A DNA stretch of 64,000 bases from Leishmania donovani (taxonomy: Eukaryota > Euglenozoa > Kinetoplastea > Trypanosomatida > Trypanosomatidae): positions 501,897 through 565,896 of the forward strand of contig NC_018241.1 in assembly GCF_000227135.1 (NCBI RefSeq). Direction: 5' to 3'. Of the stretch, positions 38,760-48,677 are shown in pieces (position 1 is the stretch's first letter; each line of letters begins with the position of its first letter). The position numbers and the translations under genes were made by a program. Under the pieces are notes generated by a model. That model was not told the origin of the DNA, made no database searches, and was given only the letters and a program-made list of their open reading frames with translations.

Positions 38760-39798
38760 TGCTTCGCACCACGCGATGGGGGCCTGTGACGGTGCGGGGG
38801 GAGGGGGAGGGAGGCCGAGTAGAGTCTGAGCGCGCGCTGCATGACCGAGAATGGGCATGCTGAGCTAAGCAGGTGACTTCGATAGTGGGGAGGCGTGTAT
38901 GTGGCACTGATGGCAGCAACGATGGCGATGACGAAGGCGTGCGCACACGCACGCGTTTCTCCGGTATTTTGCCTCCCCACGTTTTGCATGGAATACGACG
39001 ACACTCATCTCGAGTAGGCTTGTGAAAAAAGAAACGAAGGTGGCAAGTCATGCATTCTTTGTGGAAGACTCGTTCGTGTGTGTGTGTAATGGAGTGAACG
39101 CGAGAAGGGACACGTTGCGCACAAGCCCCCCACCCCCCACCGTCGTCCTAATGCCCCGGTGCTGTTATGTGGCGAGTCTCGCACGTCACGCGCAGTCGGG
39201 GCGTCGACGTTCACCCGTTCGTGCTTCTTACCGAAGAAATGTGGCAGAAAACCTTCACGCAGTATTCGCCACCTGCTGGTGCGTCTGATTTGTGGCCTCG
39301 ACACACACATCCCCACTGCGGCGACTCTGCGTTGCCGTTGCGCGATATCATGTGCGATGTGTGTCTTCTTTCCTCACCGCCCTCACGATCTTTGGCGTGC
39401 CGTGTCTCCGCCCATCTCTTCCTTGTGTTGCGCGCCCTCCCTCCCTCCCTCTCTCCCGCACCCGCCGCTCTGTCTGTCTGTCTCACGCTCCGGTGTGTGT
39501 GGTGCCTGGGACACCGTTGTATGTGTGCATGTGCACGTGCATCTGCTTAGGACCTCACACAGGAGACGAAAGGCACGTGTTAAAATTCTGGCGCCCACCC
39601 GAGGAATCCGCTTCACCAACACGGCCGCCACACAGACACGCACAACCAACTTCGCGTGGACGCAGGAATTGGCAAATCTCGCATTCCACCGTTGCCCACT
39701 CGTCTCTGCATTCGTTCACCTCTTCACACCAGCGCAGTGGGCTTCTCTTCCTATTCGCACCTGTCGCTGTCTGCGTGTGCGCTGGCGCAGGGTTGAAG

Positions 39799-41505
39799 AT
39801 GCGCTTGCGTATTGAGCGTGCGGCACGCACGGAGCAGCGACACATTGCCGAGAAGGAACTTAGCGCGCGTGTCGATGAACTCCTGCAGGCCTTAGCTCGC
39901 CGCATACTGGTCTGCGCCCCGACGTGGGCTGTCCAGGCAAGTGCGAGCTCTCAAAAGCTAACCCATCACGCCAGCGGTGCTGCGGCGCTCTCCTGGGGAG
40001 GATGGGGCGATGCAGAGTTGGCAGATGTGCGTTCCACGATGACGGAGGTTCAGGAGCTGGTGGATGTACACGTTGCCCGCCCTCGTGACGCTGCAGCAGC
40101 TACTCATGAGGGTGGTGCTGATGGCATGAGGGGGTCTTCACCAGCCGCAACCGTGCTGACCAGTGGGGCTTCGGCCGTACCGGCATCGTCTGTCCGCTTT
40201 TACGCAGCTTTTGTGCGCCAACTCATCGAGCGGATCTTCGACTCCGTCACGAAGATCGCCCTTTCCTCTGTGGTGTTCCCTGATCGCACACATGGCGCAT
40301 CTGGTGCAGCGGAAGACGATGCGGTCATCGTGCAAGGTGCTGCCCCGAACGACATCTCGTCTCTTTTTCCTGCCCAATCGGCGCTGCGCCTTCCCGCGAT
40401 CGTCTACATTGGGTGGCGCTGTGGCTATAGTCTTCTCACCTCGGTCGGAAGAATGCTGCGCGTGGCGGACGACGATCGTGCGGCTGGCTGGCTGGACGTC
40501 ACCTCCGCCGCACTCCGCAGCCTATTAGATGGTGCACGTGCTCACGGCTTTGATCCGTCTGCCGCGGCGGCACCCACCGCGGCAGCCGCTCTTCATCACT
40601 TCGTGGTGCGCACAGAGATGCAAACACGCTCTTTACAGTGTCTGTGGTGGTGGTGCAGCCTCGTTTTTGAGCATGGCCACACGCATGGCTTGCTGACTAC
40701 TCCACCGTCAGCACCGTCTGCCGCGACTCCACTGAACACTCCTGAGAGCACGAGAACGTCTCATAGCATGACCACGGCCACGGCTGTTACTGCGGCTGGT
40801 GCTTGTGGCAGTGCTGGTGGTACCACAATGCACGCCTCGCTTGCCGATAGAGAAGACTACAGAACGCTCTGGTACATTGGCCACGCTGAGGCGGCATCCT
40901 ACCTCAGCTTGACGGTTCTACCCACTGTCGCCCACTTCCTCCACGCCGCCCTGGCGAGGTTTGTGTTCTCTGCTGCGTCGCCACAGCAGTACTGGCCAAG
41001 TCACGCTGCGGACCTCACAGAGGCTGTTCAGGCCGTTCGCGACGTCACAGAACATCTCTTTCCATCCCCGGCACCGTCCACCAGCGCATCTCCTTCAGCG
41101 AGGTCACCCTCTTCTCATATTCAGCTCACTGCGGCCACGGCTAGTTTCCTGCGCCACGCGGTGCACGATGCGCTGCTCCCGCTGGCGGAGCGCGTGCTGG
41201 ACGACCCGGCGTTGATGCAAGACCGCATCGCGCCGACCGCGGAAGCGGCATCCGTTACGCCAGGAACAGTAGCGCCGACGAGCGCATACGACGGCTGGGG
41301 CAGCAGTTGCGAAGAGGAATGTGAAGGCGTGGAGGTGAAAGATGCCGACAGTTGTTGCCCCTCAAGCACTCAGACTGCCGTTACCGCTGCTGCGCCGGCA
41401 GAGGCATCACAGAGCACCCTCACATACGCACTCGACGCACTGGAGCGCGAGCTTGGTGATTTGGTGCGTGCTGACAGCGTCTTCATGACGCTGCGGCGGC
41501 TTTGA
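39799..41505 (+). CDS. Unknown protein, mostly helical
   Basis: 568 residues from the ATG at 39799; the frame is open from 39292, but the upstream 169 codons are a Ser/Cys/Leu-rich reading of C/T-rich DNA. I do not recognise the family. It begins with a charged helix (RIERAARTEQRHIAEKELSA) and has conserved-looking helical blocks such as VRFYAAFVRQLIERIFDSV (about 133), LPAIVYIGWRCGYSLLTSVGRML (about 199) and WYIGHAEAASYLSLTVLPTVAHFLHA (about 355). These are separated by Ser/Thr/Ala-rich loops, and it ends with LDALERELGDLVRADSVFMTLRRL-like helix. No signal peptide or catalytic motif is visible. It sits between repeats B and A. Confidence 0.7.
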   Translation: MRLRIERAARTEQRHIAEKELSARVDELLQALARRILVCAPTWAVQASASSQKLTHHASGAAALSWGGWGDAELADVRSTMTEVQELVDVHVARPRDAAAATHEGGADGMRGSSPAATVLTSGASAVPASSVRFYAAFVRQLIERIFDSVTKIALSSVVFPDRTHGASGAAEDDAVIVQGAAPNDISSLFPAQSALRLPAIVYIGWRCGYSLLTSVGRMLRVADDDRAAGWLDVTSAALRSLLDGARAHGFDPSAAAAPTAAAALHHFVVRTEMQTRSLQCLWWWCSLVFEHGHTHGLLTTPPSAPSAATPLNTPESTRTSHSMTTATAVTAAGACGSAGGTTMHASLADREDYRTLWYIGHAEAASYLSLTVLPTVAHFLHAALARFVFSAASPQQYWPSHAADLTEAVQAVRDVTEHLFPSPAPSTSASPSARSPSSHIQLTAATASFLRHAVHDALLPLAERVLDDPALMQDRIAPTAEAASVTPGTVAPTSAYDGWGSSCEEECEGVEVKDADSCCPSSTQTAVTAAAPAEASQSTLTYALDALERELGDLVRADSVFMTLRRL

Positions 41506-41550
41506 ACCCCGCAGTGGTACCCCGAAGCTCTGCCCTTCGGTGATGATCAG

Positions 41551-41857
41551 CTGGGCTCTTCCTCGCGATGTCTTTTCCGTCTGCCACGCATTGTGTGCAG
41601 CTCCGTGACTTGCAGTTGCTCACCCTGCCCTGCCCCGGCGTCGGTACCCCCGCACGCGTGACTTGTTCCTTCTCGCTGTCTTTACGGGGGTTCGTTGGCG
41701 CCCTTCTCGTGTTGTTGTACAGTTTTTTCTCCCGGCGGCCAGAGCCGAGGAGGCGCACCGGCATTGGGCGCCAGCGCTGATGCTCGTGCATCGAATACAC
41801 CCCGCGATGCGCCCTGCCCCCTTGTTTCTGCTGTTCTGCTGCCACGCTGTCACTGGA
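41551..41857 (+). repeat. Repeat A part, first copy of gap-flanking duplication
   Basis: 307 bases matching 41957-42263 at an offset of 406 with at least one mismatch (ttgtttctg versus ttgttgctg). Confidence 0.9.
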
Positions 41858-41956
41858 NNNNNNNNNNNNNNNNNNNNNNNNNNNNNNNNNNNNNNNNNNN
41901 NNNNNNNNNNNNNNNNNNNNNNNNNNNNNNNNNNNNNNNNNNNNNNNNNNNNNNNN
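41858..41956. other. Assembly gap, 99 N
   Basis: Run of N between near-identical 307-bp flanks; probably overlapping contig ends. Confidence 0.95.
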
Positions 41957-42914
41957 CTGGGCTCTTCCTCGCGATGTCTTTTCCGTCTGCCACGCATTGT
42001 GTGCAGCTCCGTGACTTGCAGTTGCTCACCCTGCCCTGCCCCGGCGTCGGTACCCCCGCACGCGTGACTTGTTCCTTCTCGCTGTCTTTACGGGGGTTCG
42101 TTGGCGCCCTTCTCGTGTTGTTGTACAGTTTTTTCTCCCGGCGGCCAGAGCCGAGGAGGCGCACCGGCATTGGGCGCCAGCGCTGATGCTCGTGCATCGA
42201 ATACACCCCGCGATGCGCCCTGCCCCCTTGTTGCTGCTGTTCTGCTGCCACGCTGTCACTGGAACTCCCCGCTCGGGTGGCCCTTCCATTTCATAGCTGG
42301 CGTGCTGGGATCGGTCCCACCCCATCGAGTTGCCGCTCGCATCTCCATCATGTGAGACGGGAAAGCCGGAGGGATGGGTGGCCGCGCAGTCCCGTGCGTG
42401 CGCACCAGAGGTACACATGCAGCCCCTACACACCACCTCGAGGAAATAAGGCTCGGGGCAAACGGCGCGATCGCACACACTCGTCATGTCGGATGATGCG
42501 GCTGTACGTATGCTACGGGTGGCAAGGCCGATCCTCTACACTGACCCTCTCCTCCCCTCGCCTCTTCTCACCCACGCTGGCGAGGCAGAGGAAGTATTGA
42601 GGTGCTGTGTGTGTGTTAAAGTGCTGTTCTTGGCTGTGTGCCTCTTGTCCATCGTTTTATTGCCCCCCTCGCACGTCTGCCGTGGCTTGGCGTCTGCGCC
42701 TCTCAGGCGTGCAACAGGCGAAGAGCGTACGATATTGTCCGCTTCTCCCTGTTGTGCGCGCGTCTCTCCCGTCACCTACCTTTGTGGGGTGTGGGTGTCT
42801 GTCTGCTCGCACCCGAACGGTGTGGGCCGGCGCGCATGTCGTCTCCTTCCCCTCCGCTATGTGTCTCTGTATGCGTATCTGCTCGTCTGCCTCCGTCAAC
42901 GCCTCACGTAATCT
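41957..42914 (+). repeat. Repeat A, parts repeated at 61584-62414
   Basis: 42072-42378 matches 61584-61890, where that copy runs into a gap. About 42650-42914 matches about 62151-62414, in the same orientation. The sequence has no coding signal. Its nature is unknown; it may be a 3' UTR duplicated with a neighbouring gene or a mobile remnant. Confidence 0.7.
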
Positions 42915-43013
42915 NNNNNNNNNNNNNNNNNNNNNNNNNNNNNNNNNNNNNNNNNNNNNNNNNNNNNNNNNNNNNNNNNNNNNNNNNNNNNNNNNNNNNN
43001 NNNNNNNNNNNNN
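42915..43013. other. Assembly gap, 99 N
   Basis: Run of N. The 325 bases at 43014-43338 repeat 42500-42824 on its other side at an offset of 514. Confidence 0.95.
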
Positions 43014-43338
43014 GGCTGTACGTATGCTACGGGTGGCAAGGCCGATCCTCTACACTGACCCTCTCCTCCCCTCGCCTCTTCTCACCCACGCTGGCGAGGC
43101 AGAGGAAGTATTGAGGTGCTGTGTGTGTGTTAAAGTGCTGTTCTTGGCTGTGTGCCTCTTGTCCATCGTTTTATTGCCCCCCTCGCACGTCTGCCGTGGC
43201 TTGGCGTCTGCGCCTCTCAGGCGTGCAACAGGCGAAGAGCGTACGATATTGTCCGCTTCTCCCTGTTGTGCGCGCGTCTCTCCCGTCACCTACCTTTGTG
43301 GGGTGTGGGTGTCTGTCTGCTCGCACCCGAACGGTGTG
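43014..43338 (+). repeat. Repeat A, second copy of gap-flanking duplication
   Basis: 325 bases identical by eye to 42500-42824. After 43338 the two copies diverge abruptly (ggtgtgaacc versus ggtgtgggcc), and unique sequence follows. Confidence 0.9.
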
Positions 43339-43753
43339 AACCCGTGTGAGGTGGCCCACTCGCGAACGTGCGAGCTTGTTACCTGCAGCGTACTTCCACC
43401 TCCCTCATTTCTCTCATGTATCGGCACGCACCAGGAACACGCATGGCATGCCGCCTTACTCCCCTCGTGTACATCCTAGACCGAAGAAAAGAAAATAATA
43501 AGAGAGCACAAGAGCCTTGCAACGCGACAGTGAACAGCTGCGCTGCCGCCACGCCACTGGCTCCCTTAGCATCGGTTTTCTGTCTGCTTCGCGTGTCTGT
43601 TCCTGCGCATCTTCTTACTCACGTGCTACGCAACGCCTTCATAGATAATAGTCTCCCCACCTGGTGTGGTGTCTGTCCGTTTCTCGACCGACTCCGCCTG
43701 TTCCTCCTTTCGCCTCTCTGTCGCTGTACCTTAGAGCACGCCGTGACGAGATA

Positions 43754-44662
43754 ATGTCGCAGGAAGAAGCAGAGTCCCGGTTCGACTTCAACGAAGGCAC
43801 CGGTGTAACATTGGGCTCCTTGCCCTGCTTCACTACCGTGCCCACTCGCGGAGCTGCTGGCAAGGCGCTGGAGGCGGCATTGGAGCCACTTCACCGCATC
43901 GCCTACGGCCGTGCCGGCAACAATGGCAAGCGCCGCGCTGCCCTCGCCAGCTTCAAGGGATTCCCGGCCTCGATGGAGGCGGAGGTAGCGGAGAAGATTG
44001 CGAAGCTGACGAAGGACCGTCTTCGCGATGTTATCAAGGCCCTCGGTATCAACGTGCACATCTCGCTCTCGCATGCCGAGGTGGCGGCCGGGGTCACGAA
44101 GTTCTTGATGGCCCCGCGCGACGATGGCAGGTTCAAGGTCAGCAGCCCGGCGGCAGCCAAGTCCAAGAAGGTATCACCGGTGAAGCGGCCAGCGCCTGCC
44201 GGTCCGGATGACGAGTCAGAGGTAAAGAAGTCGCGTCCAGAGCCGCCAGCACTTTCGTCCGCAGCGGCGGCGCCTGCGGCCTCCTCTGCGTCTGCCGCCT
44301 CCGCCGGCCCGTCGGATGACGCGGTGCTCGTCGAGGTCTACCGCCGCGTTCTCGCCATGACCCCTGAAGACCGCGCAGTTCTCGGGGTCAAGGCGCTCCG
44401 CACCAGCCTAGAGGAGCACTTCAAGCTGGCTGCCGGCGGTCTGCGCCACAAGAAGGGGATCATTACCACCGCGGCCTCTGAGTGCGTGCGGGCACTCAAG
44501 GAGGCAGAGATGCGGGCGGCGGCGGCAGCCGTGCAGGGCGTCAGTGACGCGCTTTCCACCTCCTCTCCCACGAGTGCAGAGCAAACGGCGGCCCCTGCGC
44601 CTTCTGGGCCCGAGGTGCTCGATAGCACCGCACCGGCCCCCGTTGCGTCGCCGACACCCTGA
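43754..44662 (+). CDS. DEK: DEK-like chromatin protein
   Basis: 302 residues from the ATG at 43754; upstream codons to 43664 read from C/T-rich DNA. Residues about 44-122 match the DEK pseudo-SAP/SAF module: LHRIAYGRAGNNGKRRAAL, FKGFP, then KLTKDRLRDVIKALGINVHI and VTKFLMAP. A basic, Pro-rich linker with KKVSPVKRP and KKSRPEP elements follows (about 130-160). Residues about 187-250 form a DEK_C domain (VYRRVLAMTPEDRAVLGVKAL, then LEEHFKLAAGGLRHKKGII). The tail is Ala/Ser/Pro-rich. DEK proteins bind structured DNA, introduce positive supercoils and affect chromatin and RNA processing in the nucleus. Domain order and linker agree with the family, though the protein is shorter than animal DEK and lacks its long acidic stretches. 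Confidence 0.85.
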   Translation: MSQEEAESRFDFNEGTGVTLGSLPCFTTVPTRGAAGKALEAALEPLHRIAYGRAGNNGKRRAALASFKGFPASMEAEVAEKIAKLTKDRLRDVIKALGINVHISLSHAEVAAGVTKFLMAPRDDGRFKVSSPAAAKSKKVSPVKRPAPAGPDDESEVKKSRPEPPALSSAAAAPAASSASAASAGPSDDAVLVEVYRRVLAMTPEDRAVLGVKALRTSLEEHFKLAAGGLRHKKGIITTAASECVRALKEAEMRAAAAAVQGVSDALSTSSPTSAEQTAAPAPSGPEVLDSTAPAPVASPTP

Positions 44663-45541
44663 CCCACGAGGCGACTAGAGTGCCGACACAGGTGCCCGCT
44701 GCGGCCGCTCCCTCAGCAGTTGGCGGTGGTGGCACCAGTGGGGCGATCGCCCCACGGGGTCGGCTCTCTCTAAGCGACAGATGTGCGCAGCGAGTGTGCG
44801 GGCACCTTTGTTTGTGTGTGCATGTGCTGGACGGTGAGGCGGCCCGGAGGGCAGCGCGGCGATGCGTTCCGTGCGCTCCACGTTGCTCCCCCATCTTCCT
44901 CCCCTGTGCGCGCCCACCCATGGCAGAGATGACCTTAAAGACTACACCAACACCTTAGATGAGTTCCCCACACCTCTAGACAGGGTTGTGTCAGACCGCA
45001 CAACAACAGAGGAGGGCAGGGGGGGGGTGGGAGGGCGCTGCCCCTTCCTCGCGCAGCCCACCCCACCTTCTTCCTGAGCACGGGCACTTTGTTCTTCTGC
45101 CTCTCGGGCGCGGATGTTTAGACCCTCATCACGGTGCCAGGGACTCAGATTCTCCACGGCGTCTGTCGCTGTCTCTCTCTCTCTCTCTCTGCCCATTTGT
45201 TTTCGCTGCCCCCGGCACATCATCTTTCTCCACTCGCTTCCCCACGTGATCTCCGTCCCGCCACATCACTTGGGGTCTCGCCTATCACCTCCGGCCGCAG
45301 CTTACCGGGGACGCAGCACCGCCGACCCCTCACCCAGACATCGTAAACGTATACTCTAGAGAAGGACAACGCGCGACGACAGACACTCCACGCGGGCCGC
45401 CCTTTTGCACACCTCAATCCCGCCCAGGCCTTCCTCTGCTGCGTTGCTGTCTTGACACGCAGCTGTGTGCACCCCGCCCCCTACGCCCTCCCCCTTTCCA
45501 GGCCTTGACGCCTGCAGCAAAGGAAGTGGCATGATAAGCAA
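44663..45541. other. Intergenic region between DEK-like and first secreted-protein gene
   Basis: 879 bases. It contains an 18-bp perfect palindrome at 44738-44755, a G-run near 45020-45027 and a (TC)n tract at 45172-45190 that could direct trans-splicing. No gene was recognised. Confidence 0.65.
45172..45190. repeat. (TC)n polypyrimidine tract
   Basis: Nine TC units; candidate trans-splicing polypyrimidine signal for the gene at 45542. Confidence 0.8.
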
Positions 45542-46159
45542 ATGACGTCTTGTGAGAGAAATAGCTCCCGTCGTCCAGCGCCCCTAGCGCTCGGCGTGGT
45601 CGTGTCTGTGGCGCTCGTGCTGCTGGGCGTATGCGGCGTACCGGCACAGGCGGCCACGGTGACGGACTTGAAGAACGCAATTAAGAATGAGTTGTCTAGA
45701 ATCGACATAGGCATGACGGACTTTTACAGCTCCCTCAGCGTTTCTCCGACTGTGCAGCAGCAGTACTGCACGACGGCCATCACCAGCCGGGCTGCCGGCT
45801 TGAGCCTCACGATGGAGTCGCTCTCCACGCCATACGGCGTGCTTGCCACGGAATATGGCTTCCTCATCTACAAGGACACGTTTGTCTTTGGTCCCTCGAT
45901 CAAACTCATCGGCGCCTCAGCCTGGCCAAACGGGACGCTGACGACGGATATTCAGAGCGGCAAGAACATCCTCGTGCCTTACCTCACGAACACCGTCGTT
46001 TTCGTCACCGGCATCATCGAGAACGGGGACGGCAAGCAGAACATTCTCCCCATGATGCGCTCGATGATGGTCGACTCCTACCTCTGCGCCTACATGCACA
46101 TGAACGTTGCTGACCTCTATCGCAACACTTTCCGCGCCGCCTTTGCAGAGCTGGCGTAG
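45542..46159 (+). CDS. Small secreted or surface protein, family unknown (copy 1)
   Basis: 205 residues from the ATG at 45542. A classical signal peptide is visible: basic N-region to Arg11, hydrophobic core LALGVVVSVALVLLGVCGV and a likely cleavage after Ala37 (VPAQA). The mature part has only two cysteines (QQYCTT and SYLCAYM) and one N-glycosylation site (PNGT). It also has a beta-rich middle (YGVLATEYGFLIYKDTFVFG, IKLIGAS, NTVVFVTGII) and a helical end. There is no second TM or clear GPI signal. I do not recognise a family. It shares length, signal peptide and a block order (F-x-P-S/G-x-LIG, then IL/LL..L....V-x-V-x-G-x-I/V, then LP) with the gene at 48069, suggesting distant paralogy. 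Function unknown. Confidence 0.8.
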   Translation: MTSCERNSSRRPAPLALGVVVSVALVLLGVCGVPAQAATVTDLKNAIKNELSRIDIGMTDFYSSLSVSPTVQQQYCTTAITSRAAGLSLTMESLSTPYGVLATEYGFLIYKDTFVFGPSIKLIGASAWPNGTLTTDIQSGKNILVPYLTNTVVFVTGIIENGDGKQNILPMMRSMMVDSYLCAYMHMNVADLYRNTFRAAFAELA

Positions 46160-48068
46160 GGACTCGCGTGGATGGGCGGGCGTTTTTCGACGGGCGCTTG
46201 TGCGCGGGCACTTCGCCTCTCTTAGCTTTCACTTTCGGCCTAGAAATGCACCCTGACGGTCAAGAGGTGCACAAGGGGGGGGGGGCGTGGCGGCGAGGGT
46301 GGGAGTGGGCGCTCGCAGGGGTTGTTCAGTGACGTCTGTGCCTCGGCTTCTCGAAACCCCCTTTATCGCCCTATCGCCTCCCGAGGCCGTCGAAGTGACG
46401 GCCGTCATGCCTGAATGCTTGTCGGTAATTTGGTTGCGCTTGTGCGACCGTAGACCACATCGTTACTTCTCCCCCTCCCCTCCCTCATTCTTGTTTTTTT
46501 TTTTCTTTCCACGCAGAGTGCGCCGTTGCGTGCTCCTCTTTTCTCGTGCTGTATGAGCTCTTCGTTTTCTCTCCCTTTCGCTGTGTGCGCGTGCGCATTC
46601 GGGGGCGTGTCTTCCCGTTCACGGTCGCGGCTGCGGTTGTGCGTTGCGACATGGATGACGGCGCCCTTTGCCCCTTTTCCCTCTCTTCATCTCCTTGTGG
46701 TGCCCTCGCCCCTCCGCTGGCTGTATTTTCCTTTTGGGCGCTCTTGTTTTGCTGTGTGGGGGAGCGGAGGGAGGGGGTGGCGATGGTGGTTTGGCCCTCT
46801 TCTCTCTCTGCGTCTTCTTACCTCTGATCGCTCACTTTCAAGTCTCCTCAGAACACAGTGGTTGTTGCCCCCACCCCCTCCTATACAAGGACGAAAAGGC
46901 ATTCCCTGAATTCGGGAAACGACCGAAAAAAAAACGAGTGCGTGAACGGCGGAACCCTCTCCCCCACCCCCTCGCGTGCGCGCTATGAAGCAGAGGAGGA
47001 GGGCCGCTGAATCGGCTGTGGAAGCCGCGGCGCATGAGGCGCCGTGCACACCCGCAAGCGCACACAGGCTAACACACGTGTGAGTACGTGGACGTATTCC
47101 GCGGTCCGCACTTCGTATCCCTTGTCCGCATGGATGTTTGCTGCTGTGAGTGCAACGTCACGGAGCCTGTGGTGTAGTACGGAGCGAGGGAGAGGAGCAG
47201 CAGCTGCTGCACATCCCGCAAGTGTTGGCTCACATGCCATCCAAAGTGCTTTGGAGGGAAAGAGGACGGGGATGAGCATCTTCGAGGCATGACGTACGCC
47301 CTCTGCTCCCTCTTCCTGCGTCTGCAGGTGAACATGTCCTTTGCGTGTTCGTGTCTTCGCGTGCTGATAAACTGTCTCCCTCCCCCTCGCGCCTTCCTTC
47401 TCTCGCTTGGCCGCACCTGTTGGCGTCTCTCTCTCTCTATGCGGGGGTGGGGTGGGGGGCGTGCGATGCGGCGTGGAACGGACGCCGTTGACGTACGTTC
47501 GTTCAATAACACATCCGTCAAACCCCGATCTCTCCCCCCCGACCCACGCACCACGCACGCACACACATATATGCGCTTCCCTTTTCAAATGCAATGCAGC
47601 TCGTCACTGTCTTCTAACCTCCCCCCTCCCCCCCCACACACACTCTCTCGCACGCCGCAGACTTACAGCGCGCGATCCGCGGGGCCTTCGACCGATTTTC
47701 CGCCCCTCACACATCAGCGCTTTTTCGTTTTCTCGTTCACCTGGCCGAACTTTCACGGCGCTGTAGCACACAGGAGTTGTATACCATCACGTCGCACGCT
47801 CCTTCCCTCTCTCTCTGCTTACGCGCGTGTGGGTAAAGAGGAGGCGTACGCTCGCCCTGGCCAGCTCACCACATCCGCATCGCACGCCCATCTCTGTTTC
47901 GCTGTTGCTGTCGGTTTCACTTGGTTCACACTTAGAGCATCGCGCCCACTTCCATTCACGGCTGCTGTATCTGTGTGTGCGCGCGCCGGTATTCGCCTCC
48001 GGCACACTCCATCCCCTCAGCTTCATATCTGGTCTTTCTAGCGAGAGGACTTCTCTAGTTCGGTTGCG
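46160..48068. other. Intergenic region between the two secreted-protein genes
   Basis: 1.9 kb. G-run at about 46275-46286, T-run at about 46492-46504 and A-run near 46926-46934; C/T-rich stretches, including about 47600-47650. No gene was recognised. Confidence 0.65.
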
Positions 48069-48677
48069 ATGCCCTCCTCCACTCGCGCGTCCCGTCTCGT
48101 GGTGTCTGCCGCGGCGGCGGCGGCTGTTTTGGCTGTGCTGCTCGTGGGGCCGTGCTGTTTTCTAACCGCCTACGCGGCCGCCTCTCTGGGCGACTTTGGG
48201 CAAGAATACCAAGCTATTATGGAGTCCGCCGGCAAAGGCTTCGGCATGCTCTACCGCGACATGACGGCACCGCCTGCCTCGTACCAGTGGGAGTGCATCG
48301 AGGACTTGTCGTCGCATTATAGCGTGGCCTACGCGTCTCTGACAGAGCCGTACACGTTGAGCGTCTTGGCCTCCATGATCACGGTGACGCGAACTGCGTT
48401 CACCCCTGGTGTGTCCTACAGCCTTATTGGCATCGCCTGCACCTACGACGGCAACTGCGGTGATTTGAAGCGCGGGAGCTTGCTTACGTTTTCACTGCGA
48501 GAGGACCTGATTATCATCGTGGCCGGCTCAGTCTCAAGCAACGGCATCACGAACTTCTTGCCGGTCTCCTACTACGTCGTCCAGCTCGCTAGCTCGTGCT
48601 CCAGTGCCAATATCGCCAATGTAACGAGACCTTTTAGTGTTGGCGCCTCATCCGTGTGGATGCAGCTCTGGCAGTGA
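48069..48677 (+). CDS. Small secreted or surface protein, family unknown (copy 2)
   Basis: 202 residues from the ATG at 48069. It has a long hydrophobic signal segment (VVSAAAAAAVLAVLLVGPCC) with likely cleavage near Ala36-Ala38. The mature part has cysteines in QWECIED, GIACTYDGNCGD and SSCSS, one N-glycosylation site (NVT), and beta-rich stretches TLSVLASMITVTRTAF, SYSLIGIA and EDLIIIVAGSVSS. It ends SVWMQLWQ with no GPI-type tail. The alignable core (FTPGVSYSLIGIA...LLTFSLREDLIIIVAGSV..NGITNFLPV) parallels FGPSIKLIGAS...ILVPYLTNTVVFVTGII..GDGKQNILPM of the gene at 45542. The similarity is weak and by eye. This copy has more cysteines, so disulfide patterns differ. Function unknown. Confidence 0.8.
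   Translation: MPSSTRASRLVVSAAAAAAVLAVLLVGPCCFLTAYAAASLGDFGQEYQAIMESAGKGFGMLYRDMTAPPASYQWECIEDLSSHYSVAYASLTEPYTLSVLASMITVTRTAFTPGVSYSLIGIACTYDGNCGDLKRGSLLTFSLREDLIIIVAGSVSSNGITNFLPVSYYVVQLASSCSSANIANVTRPFSVGASSVWMQLWQ

Larger units (their letters stand above)
37989..38843 (+). repeat. Repeat B, near copy again at 62555-63134 (SIDER-like candidate)
   Basis: Segment 38110-38276 is identical by eye to 62555-62721, and 38508-38843 (minus the gap and its duplicate) matches 62953-63134 with one visible mismatch. The two loci are in the same orientation about 24.4 kb apart. GC-rich and non-coding, in intergenic DNA; composition and position suit a SIDER-type retroposon remnant. I could not compare it with a consensus. 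Confidence 0.65.
37100..39798. other. Intergenic region with two N-gaps and repeat B
   Basis: 2.7 kb. It contains (TA)n at about 37340-37357, a duplicated 291-bp block flanking a gap, a 31-base G-run, a second gap with 55-bp flanking duplicates, and C/T-rich DNA before the next gene (about 39360-39480). No gene was recognised. Confidence 0.65.
41506..43753. other. Intergenic region with two N-gaps and repeat A
   Basis: 2.25 kb. It includes repeat A (41551-42914 and its duplicates) and two 99-N gaps. After 43338 there is unique, C/T-rich DNA leading to the DEK-like gene. Open frames here cross N-runs or have biased composition; no gene is supported. Confidence 0.65.

Noticed and set aside
39292..39798. 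N-terminal extension of the 39799 gene
   Set aside because: The 169 upstream codons come from C/T-rich DNA with splice-signal character and have no protein-like composition; the first plausible ATG is at 39799.
42607..43479. 290-codon open frame through the N-run in repeat A
   Set aside because: It depends on unknown bases and on duplicated gap flanks; the composition is that of translated C/T-rich repeat.
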